Assembly (NCBI GenBank): GCA_030568195.1
Contig: JAJLTO010000008.1
Coordinates: 186,001 to 250,000 of the forward strand
Source: Dipodascopsis uninucleata var. uninucleata
Lineage: Eukaryota > Ascomycota > Lipomycetes > Lipomycetales > Lipomycetaceae
DNA: 64,000 nucleotides
Direction of reading: 5' to 3'
How positions within the stretch are numbered: the stretch's first letter is position 1; each line of letters begins with the position of its first letter. The position numbers were made by a program, and so were the translations under genes. The notes under the pieces are model-generated. The model was not told where the DNA came from, made no database searches, and saw only the letters and a program-made list of their open reading frames with translations. Positions 57,611 through 64,000 of the stretch are shown here, one piece after another.

Positions 57611-58947
57611 TTAGTGAAATACATTTGGCGATGCAGCTCCAGTCCCGTCAAAATGGGATTGTCGATGTACAGTGACTGCGTGCGTCAAAGGAGATCCATC
57701 TACTGGACTGTGCAAAATCTGTGGAGTCTGTTGACTTCGTCTCTGAGAGATGGACGAAAGTCCAGACGACGATTGTCGTGTATCTGTATTAAGTTTTTCA
57801 TTAGCAAGCTCTTCGATCTGGTGTTGCATCTGAAGAATCTGCATATTCTGCTCTTTGATGATGTTTGTGAGATTTGACTCCAGATTATGGATTGATCTGG
57901 TAACCGAAGAAACAAGACTGTTCATATGCTCGTAGAACTCCGGAATAATTCGACCTAGAGACTCTCTTGAGGATGATGAAACTTCAACTGATCTCTTCCT
58001 CTTACCCCTACGTTTCGTTTTCTCCAGCATTTGCGGAGCTATACTCTCGGTTACAGAATCTGCCGTTCGACCCGGTATAAAGTCGCTCAGTTCTCCTTGA
58101 GTTTGGTTCACTACTGCGCCAGAATCTAATGATCGTGGTACATCATGGAAATTAGAACCAGATATATCCACCGGATTTATGTTCTGCTGCAATACTGCGT
58201 GATCCCGAGATATATGCATTGAAATTGTAGAATCATCATGTTGATCAGTTGAGGAGTCAACATTCGCTTCAACAGACGTGGGCTTTCGTTTTCTGTGTTC
58301 ATGTTCTTCGTTTTCGGCAAGTGAATCGAGAAGCGCTCTCAAAGCTTCGCCTCTCGGGTGAGCATGAAGATTGATGCCCGATGCCTTCTGTTCTTCATAT
58401 AAGTTGACTATAGCACTTACATATGCTTTGATAGTATTTTTGGATAATTTCTGCGATTCAAGTGGGCTGCTCTGTCGCTGTTGCTTTTCCCGCTGTTGTT
58501 CACCAGTAGATTTGATAGAATCATGATCTTCACCGCCTGCTCTCTTCTGACGCTTTGTTGATCTATTGAGCACACAGGACATCAAAAACATTAAGAGCTT
58601 GTCTTCATAAACCAAGTACCTATCTTCATATTTGCGCTCGTCACAGAATGCCTATATAGAATTTCGATAGGGCAAAATAAATTAGCAAATAATAGTAAGC
58701 TTTGCACACAGTCGTCAGTATGAGGACAGTGCTATCGGCATTATTGTAATCATACCCTCCATTCCTGTTGTTTTGATGTGTAAGCGCGAACTGTACCGGC
58801 AGCTACCGGTTTTGTGTCTTCTCTTCCCCTCCTCTTAACCTCTGGTTTCGATGCAGTCAACAGGCTTTCATGCCGAGGGAATGGATGTTGTTGTATATCA
58901 TACATTCCGTAGAGCGCAGCGAGAAAGTTACTAGTGTAGGTTATCAC
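57611..58947 (-). CDS. GCR1/Ndc10/Crypton-type DNA-binding protein, 2 exons
   Basis: Exons 58947-58756 and 58651-57611 (410 aa) join in phase across a 104-nt intron (donor GTATGA, acceptor TATATAG). The N-terminal half carries a helical domain: TVRAYTSKQQEWRAFCDERK, then VYEDKLLMFLMSCVL, LSKNTIKAYVSAIVNLYEEQ and GINLHAHPRGEALRALLDSL. This layout is what I know from fungal GCR1-type/Ndc10-like proteins and the core-binding domain of Crypton tyrosine recombinases. No recombinase catalytic domain follows. Instead there is a low-complexity region, a basic patch (KRRGKRKRS) and a Leu/Met/Gln-rich coiled coil (IIKEQNMQILQMQHQIEELA). It is therefore more likely a transcription-factor-like host gene than a transposon. 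An alternative ATG lies at 58905. Family assignment is by pattern. Confidence 0.6.
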
Positions 58948-59480
58948 GTTTTTATAGTTCCAAGAATGAGATGACTTGTGAATATTGGAAATACTCTTAT
59001 GTTTTATAAATAAAGCTAACAGCTATAAAATGCGAGAGACGGCTAGAAGCAATCTATCCGATTTGCGAGCAAACAATCAGAGTTCATCCATGGTCATCAA
59101 TTATTGTATAAATACCGAACTTACATATCGAAGTATATTATGGACGATGGACAAAAGGTTATATTCATTATAAAATTTGTCTTTGGCGTTGAGGTCCAGT
59201 CATAGAGCTCCTATAGTCTACAAGACATCTCCATTAAATTCTGCTATAAACACTTGGCAAATACAATAAGCAAATATATGCGTCCAAGTAAATATATGAT
59301 TTAAAATATATCTATGACATGAATAGGTATTCTAATAAATATCAGGACTAAAAGAGAGTTATAAACTTGAACACTCATTAAAATTGGGATACATCAAATT
59401 GAGTACAGTAAAAAATGGCGTAAGAATACCAACAATGCTAGAAAATATCAATATGAATACATAATTAAAAATATAGCCGG
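58948..59480. other. Intergenic region
   Basis: 533 bases upstream of the GCR1-like gene, A+T-rich. A 62-codon ORF at 58985-59173 is unsupported. Nothing recognised. Confidence 0.5.
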
Positions 59481-60019
59481 TCACTCTTCGTCATCAAACG
59501 ATGGTATTCGAACATCGTATGATTCTTGGCCTTTAAGACGCAGAGCAAGAACAGATCCATCTCGAATGCCGAGAGCCTCGATTGATTTAAGACCCATAGA
59601 TCTGTCCTCTGTATTATCAATCTCTCTCCAACCTTTTTCAAGATCCGCCACGTCAACTGGGAGTGCTACATTTATATCATTGATCGTGATAGCCGACAAA
59701 TCTGAGAAACTAGCCTCAGAGGCCTTTGACACAGCTTGGGTCTCACTGTTGTCAACCGTATCGAACGATGGCTTTGGTATGCTCATATCGTCCAACATAC
59801 TATCACCATCATCGCCAGCAGTCCATGTGTCCCTGATAGCGATTATTAATTGAGTCTTCAGCTCATTGAGAGCTGTTCCGGGATCCAGAAGCAGGACTAT
59901 TGTTTTTGTGCCGTTCTTGACCTTAACAGTGAATGGCACAGTAAACTTAGGTGGCTACGTTATCCCTTATTAACAACCAAATTCTAATTTTTTTAATTAA
60001 ATTCTCAGATGCTTACCAT
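59481..60019 (-). CDS. Conserved-looking small acidic protein, ubiquitin-like start, 2 exons
   Basis: The frame begins without ATG, but a clean intron (59955-60016, donor GTAAGC, acceptor CGTAG) joins it to an ATG at 60019-60017, so exon 1 codes only the initiator methionine. The 158-aa product starts MPPKFTVPFTVKVKNGTKTI and continues VLLLDPGTALNELKTQLI, a strand-strand-helix order reminiscent of a ubiquitin-like fold. A variable acidic middle is followed by EKGWREIDNTEDRSMGLKSI, LGIRDGSVLALRLKG and the acidic end FDDEE. The phrase LGIRDGSVLAL recalls the last strands of ubiquitin-like domains. I have seen similar short fungal proteins of unknown function but cannot name it. It shares a 219-bp divergent promoter with SGF29. 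Confidence 0.65.
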
Positions 60020-60238
60020 TTGCACAATGACCGTATCCAAATTATAGATACGTGAGTGACATCAACTTCGTCAGCAAGCAATACTCGAATGCAGTGTGAT
60101 CCCACAGGGAATCAATAATGGAACCGGCATCCTACAATCACAGTCATATATTAGGGTTATATATGAATGATTTATCTCACTTTCCTTGCGACTCTCGTGG
60201 ACAGAATAGACATAGTTGAATGTCTATTAGACAAGATC

Positions 60239-61388
60239 ATGTCGACTAGAATCAGAACTAGGCCGTCTAGCCAACAATCGGCTGTAGATGGTAGCGGAGA
60301 GACAGAAGTGTGGAATAAAATTAGTTTAGAACTTAAGAAGCTGCTGGACTATGCCTCACTGAATGAAGGACTACGGCAAAACGCTTTCAAACTAGATTCA
60401 ATTATCAACGGCAACAAAGCGAAATCTGATGCCGGTGATAGTATAGATACTAGCGATGGAGCCGGTGATGGGGAATTAGGTGAGTATGTCGTTTTGAACG
60501 AAAATCACATGGCATCAGGAATGAGCACCATTATAAGGATTTCTATTTACATTAGCGTCAACTGACTATGATATAGATATAAAAACTAAACTAAATAAAT
60601 TGGATCAACTTAAAGATGTCTATCTTAAGCAAGTAGACTATGCACAAGCTGAGAAAAGGTAGATATTTGTCTCTGGGTGTGCTCTTTAGTGGAGCGTAGA
60701 ATGTTACAGTACGCAGAAATATACTGATAAATGCAATACAAAGAATATTGGACCAAGCAACCGAAGATTTATCAGTGCTTATAGCTCTACGACAGGCGAG
60801 TGAATCTGCAGCGGCAGATAGTAAACGAAAGAAGAGAAAAATGGAAGAGACGCCTACACCAGAAGTGAAGAATTCCAAGAAAGCGAGAAGGTGAGATAGT
60901 TACATATTCATAAAGACGCTTCATATTTGGTATTTCCTTATGGTTAATGATTTTCGATATATTTTTATAGCTCGTCACTTCCTGTAGATATACCTCAGAA
61001 GGGTTCTCAGGTTGCTTTCAGACTTAAGAAGCAAAAGGGAATGGAAGTTGAGTGGATTCAATGCGAGATCACGAAGGTAATCGGAGAAGGAAGTAAAATT
61101 CGATATGAGGTTCAGGATCCAGAGCCTGATGAAAATAACAATCCCGGACAGTCATATAAAGCGGGTCTGAAAGACATCATTCTTATTCCACAATCATCTG
61201 CCGATTTATCACCATATCCAGTAGGTACGCGTGTCCTTGCGCGATATCCTGAGACTACAACTTTTTACAGGGCAGAAGTTATAGGAACCAAACGCGATGG
61301 TACTTGCCGCTTAAAATTTGAAGGGGAAGAAGAAGTGGGCAAAGAGACTGAAGTTGAGCGCAGACTGGTTCTAGAACAGCCAAGATGA
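60239..61388 (+). CDS. SGF29: SAGA-associated factor Sgf29, 4 exons
   Basis: Sgf29 reads H3K4 methylation for the SAGA acetyltransferase complex through a tandem Tudor domain. I read exons 60239-60479, 60577-60658, 60717-60890 and 60971-61388 (304 aa). An N-terminal helical region (WNKISLELKKLLDYASLNEG; DQLKDVYLKQVDYAQAEKRN) is followed by a Lys/Arg-rich linker (KRKKRKMEETPTPE). The tandem Tudor domain spans about 165-300: KGSQVAFRLKKQKGMEVEWI, RYEVQDPEPDENN, and the second half SPYPVGTRVLARYPETTTFY with FEGEEEVGKETEVERR. The aromatic residues of the second Tudor (Y..TTTFY) that cage methyl-lysine are visible. Introns are 97, 58 and 80 nt. Exon phases all agree, and only this splicing gives the conserved domain. 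Confidence 0.92.
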
Positions 61389-61503
61389 GTGCATATGTAT
61401 TTTACGATGATTACCATACCTAATCATTTCAATTGTATTTATAGTTGTCATACAGTATATAAATGTTTAAATTTTATGTATTTATATACATGTAAAATTA
61501 CTA
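61389..61503. other. SGF29 3' flank
   Basis: 115 A+T-rich bases, probably the 3' untranslated end of SGF29, converging on a doubtful minus-strand ORF. Confidence 0.4.
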
Positions 61504-61767
61504 CTAATAAATAAGGAGAATACTCATTGAATCTCTAGTCCTCGTGCCATATTGACTGATATATTTTAGTTTATTGACTCGAGTAGACACGAAGCGAATA
61601 TTGAACATAAGCCAATTGTCAGTAATAATACAGGTCGCGTAAGCTGTGACATTAAATGCCATCTCAGCTGTCTGATCCGGAGCATTTTTCTTTCCCAATT
61701 CAATCTCATTCGTATTTATAGAACCGTCCATGTTGAGACCTGCATTGATTATGCGTCTTGATCGCAT
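61504..61767 (-). CDS. Doubtful small ORF, possibly a terminal exon
   Basis: 87 codons from ATG at 61767. The first half (RIINAGLNMDGSINTNEIEL, KKNAPDQTAEMAFNVTAYAT) looks protein-like, and the second half does not. A possible intron (donor GTATTA, branch-like ACTAA, acceptor TATCAG) would replace the second half with a short end, SIWHED. It may also be the last exon of a gene whose upstream exons I could not find. No family recognised. Confidence 0.25.
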   Translation of the reverse strand: MRSRRIINAGLNMDGSINTNEIELGKKNAPDQTAEMAFNVTAYATCIITDNWLMFNIRFVSTRVNKLKYISQYGTRTRDSMSILLIY

Positions 61768-61991
61768 TGACACGTTTTACTTCCATCTTTCTGTAAATCC
61801 GCGTTTATGCACTGCGCTATGGCTTTATAAATAGATTACAGAAAGAATAATAATAACGCTCGTAAAATTAAACTGAACAACGACACCATAAGAAATTTCT
61901 TATTTAAAAATGTATATTCCAATATCTATTCGCATGTACCACGGGCTACTAATCCAACAAGTGAATTGGACGTGAGTTGCGCAATATCTAG

Positions 61992-62345
61992 CTAGTTACT
62001 TCGTTGCTTTAGCTCTTCAACTTTTATACCAGTCTCGACCTCCGACACAAACTCATCAATCTGAACACCTGTCGGTATAACTATTCGGGCAGATTGCTCT
62101 CTGATTGTCTGATAGTTTCTTTTTAGATCTTCTAAGCGTGACTTCATTTGGCCCAGTATACGATCTCAAACATGCCTGTCAGTAAATGAGGTTCTATAGT
62201 GCACTTAATTTCAAAAGGGATACTTATGTAAAAGCTCTATCGAGGCATATGGGTCGTCCCCATTAGTGTCTCGATCCTCAGCCGCCAATGTAGCCAGAGG
62301 ACCGCTCTGGTGAATCTTATTGTTCTGCTTAACATTTTCCGACAT
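61992..62345 (-). CDS. Putative small coiled-coil protein, model incomplete
   Basis: Two protein-like segments lie in line. The first (62345-62224) encodes MSENVKQNNKIHQSGPLATL to DPYASIELLHK and ends at a possible donor, GTATCC. The second (ending at TAG 61992-61994) encodes RILGQMKSRLEDLKRNYQTI, REQSARIVIPTGVQIDEF and EELKQRSN, a clear Leu/Arg/Glu helix. The only acceptor just before it (TTTGAG) gives the wrong phase by one base, and the other acceptor (GACAG) leaves an in-frame TGA. So either the splice is unusual, the second segment starts independently at ATG 62147, or a base is wrong. No family recognised. Confidence 0.4.
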
Positions 62346-63081
62346 GGTATATAAATCTCTACGCGACTCGTAACACTTGCTACTGCTATCCTTGTATCCT
62401 ACCACAATCTAGGATCTGGTTCACCATCAATATGCAAAATTAACATAGAATACTAGTCTAGAAAGCTCAATAATACACTAAAAGAAATTTAAGAAAGGAT
62501 ATTTAGTTCAATACTAATGGTACAATACTAACGAAATATATATGGAACTAACTCTCCTTTTCAAGTATTGTTCCCTTATTCTTCAAGCGAGACAATATCT
62601 TAATATTGTCACGTGACACATTGAACCCTGCTCTTCGGCTCATGCCACATATGAAAGTGGATAATGGAGACAGGTAGTAACATGGACTAAGGTTAGCAAT
62701 GGATAAGAGATGTACAATAGTCCCAATTAGGTGTTTTAAAAGACATGTATGAAGAGCCAATGTTCTAGAAAGAAGCAGAAAGTGTAGTAGCTTCATGTAT
62801 ATACATGGTGAAATAACAAAGATGCACTGGATCGCATAACCTTGGGGCGACTTGAAATGATGGGTCAATAAATCAAAAAGAATCAAGGAAATAATGCAAT
62901 TTCTCATAGTAACAATATAATTCTGCAACAATGCTATTAGCTGTCAGTCGGGTATATGTATCTAGTAATTAATGGCTCATTATGATAATTGGGAGACTAG
63001 GTGACAAAAGAGTTGGATGCATGTGCTATTATTACAGAACGAAATTGGATTTATGTAAGACGTCGGAATGATAGAATATAA
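62346..63081. other. Intergenic region
   Basis: 736 bases. A 127-codon minus-strand ORF (62548-62931) is Leu/Ser/Cys-rich without recognisable domain; only its last part (MSRRAGFNVSRDNIKILSRL) looks ordinary. I do not call it a gene. Confidence 0.4.
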
Positions 63082-64000
63082 TTAGTCGACTCCAAGTGCC
63101 TTTCGTAAACCTTCATTTTCTCGTTCAAGAGCCTCAACGACAGTAACTATATCATCTTCTAACTCTGCTGAGGCAAGCTCATGTGACTTCTGGAACAATG
63201 TAGACAAATCCTTTATCTTTTGCTGCTGTTCCAAATAGACACTATAGAGTAGCTCATACTTTTTCTTCTCTTGGTCTAGTTGTGTATGATACCCTTTACG
63301 TAAGTCAAGTACCGCCGAATTATGATCTTCCTATATATCCCAATATTCACAATGTTAGTATATATACACATTTCATTTTTAGAGCACAGCTACTTGGTCA
63401 TACTAACCACAAAATCTCTAATACCACCCATTATTCTCGAAAGAGTATGCTCGAACTGCTGAACTAACAAATCAAGGTCTTCGTTCTCATTCCGCAGTAT
63501 TTTATTCTCTTGTCTCAGCTGCTCGAGCTCAGCAAAAGAATAAGTCTGGAAAGTCTCTGCGCCCTCACAGGAACTTTCCTTTTCCTCAGCATTCTAAACA
63601 TGGTAAATGAAAGGATTTAATTAGCTATTGTTACTTGGGAAATTCATAAGGTATTTGAACGACAGTCCGTTCGCGCATTTTATGCTGAAGACAAACTTCT
63701 ACTACAGACCAAGAATCGGTCAAAAGTAAAGAGGTAAAAGTTTTGTAGATATTTCATATATGCACGTACCTGTGGAGATTCAACTTTGTTAGTAGCTCCA
63801 TTGCCTTCTTCTTTTTTTTGCAGCTTTTTTGGCTGTTGTTGCTGGTGGTCATGCAGAGGTCGCTCGATGCTCCCTTGCTCATTTGCATTGTCGGGCGACG
63901 ATGATGAAGAATTTGACGACGACGATGATGACGAAGAGAATAGCAGTGGCGATGATGCAGGTGACTGTGAAGTACCTGCATTTGCAGAAATGGTCTCTGC
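63082..64000 (-). CDS. SCI1: SIKE/FGFR1OP2-like STRIPAK subunit (SCI1/Csc3 type), partial, 3 exons seen
   Basis: Exons 64000-63770 (continuing past the window), 63593-63408 and 63330-63082 join in phase 0. The product starts inside a Ser/Gln/His low-complexity region (serine runs, then DHQQQQPKKLQKKEEG) and becomes a long coiled coil: LEQLRQENKILRNENEDLDL, VQQFEHTLSRIMGGIRDFV, YELLYSVYLEQQQKIKDLST and the end EALERENEGLRKALGVD. The two spaced blocks LRQENK-x-LRNE and LERENEGLRKAL match the layout of SIKE/FGFR1OP2 proteins, whose fungal members (SCI1 in Sordaria, Csc3 in fission yeast) are small coiled-coil subunits of the STRIPAK/SIP phosphatase complex. Introns are 176 nt (donor GTACGT) and 77 nt (GTTAGT). 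The N-terminus is off the window. Confidence 0.72.

Noticed and set aside
57611-58947. Active Crypton transposon
   Set aside because: No recombinase catalytic region, no terminal repeats or target duplication seen, and a normal intron; a host gene is the better reading.
62213-62224. U12-type intron (GTATCCC)
   Set aside because: One mismatch to the donor consensus, no TTCCTTAAC branch, and yeasts are not expected to have a minor spliceosome.
62548-62931. 127-codon minus-strand ORF
   Set aside because: Leu/Cys/Ser-rich with no recognisable structure and no clear promoter or splice partners.
1-64000. CRISPR arrays, prophage, integrative elements, LTR elements, biosynthetic cluster
   Set aside because: No spaced direct repeats, integrases, reverse transcriptases or clustered tailoring enzymes were found; this is ordinary fungal nuclear DNA.

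Overview
The window is nuclear DNA from a fungus, most likely a yeast-like ascomycete outside the Saccharomycetaceae. It carries about 20 protein-coding genes on both strands, most of them interrupted by short spliceosomal introns of 52-291 nt (one apparent intron is about 600 nt). The introns have GTAAGT/GTATGT-like donors, CTAAC/CTAAT branch sites and TAG/CAG acceptors, and they cluster at the 5' ends of genes, as in intron-poor yeasts. Several genes argue against Saccharomyces or Schizosaccharomyces: a nuclear complex I subunit (NDUFS3 type), the intron-binding helicase Cwf11/Aquarius, the Tudor splicing factor SPF30, a many-IQ IQGAP and a SIKE-type STRIPAK subunit. CTG encodes a conserved leucine in the helicase motif I of Ssl2, so the code looks standard rather than CUG-Ser. 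By eye the DNA is roughly 60% A+T, richer between genes. Basal Saccharomycotina or Taphrinomycotina would fit; I cannot name a species.

Layout. 1-181: C-terminal end of an unrecognised gene (+). 1.3-3.0 kb: Pfa5-type palmitoyltransferase (+). 3.9-6.4 kb: five-exon fimbrin (+). 8.7-10.5 kb: Ime2/Mde3-like kinase (+), behind a 2.3-kb gap. 11.4-11.7 kb: tiny prefoldin-like gene (-). 12.1-13.8 kb: 14-TM MFS transporter (-). 14.8-17.6 kb: Ssl2/XPB (+) with a GC-AG intron. 18.3-22.4 kb: Med13 (-). 23.6-25.0 kb: complex I 30-kDa subunit (-). 25.9-29.1 kb: Not4 (+). 29.6-30.7 kb: SPF30 (-). 31.1-31.7 kb: unknown basic protein (+). 32.5-36.5 kb: NPC1/Ncr1 (+). 37.0-41.3 kb: Cwf11 (-). 41.7-42.7 kb: Gar1 (+). 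43.7-46.0 kb: orphan ORFs. 46.9-47.7 kb: Bxi1 (-). 48.2-48.9 kb: Rps19 (+). 49.5-51.6 kb: IMP dehydrogenase (-). 52.5-57.1 kb: IQGAP/Rng2 (+). 57.6-58.9 kb: GCR1/Crypton-like DNA-binding protein (-). 59.5-60.0 kb: conserved hypothetical (-). 60.2-61.4 kb: Sgf29 (+). 61.5-62.3 kb: small uncertain genes (-). 63.1-64.0 kb: partial SIKE/SCI1 (-).

There is no operon-like or island-like arrangement. Many genes concern RNA and transcription (TFIIH, Mediator kinase module, CCR4-NOT, SAGA, two spliceosomal factors, H/ACA snoRNP, a ribosomal protein), but they sit as ordinary neighbours, often sharing divergent promoters. I found no rRNA, convincing tRNA, CRISPR array, insertion sequence or intact mobile element. 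The least ordinary items are the GCR1/Crypton-type protein, HomolD/HomolE-like boxes before RPS19, the GC-AG intron, a stop-free intron that splits the palmitoyltransferase active site, and an SMN-like polyproline insert in SPF30.
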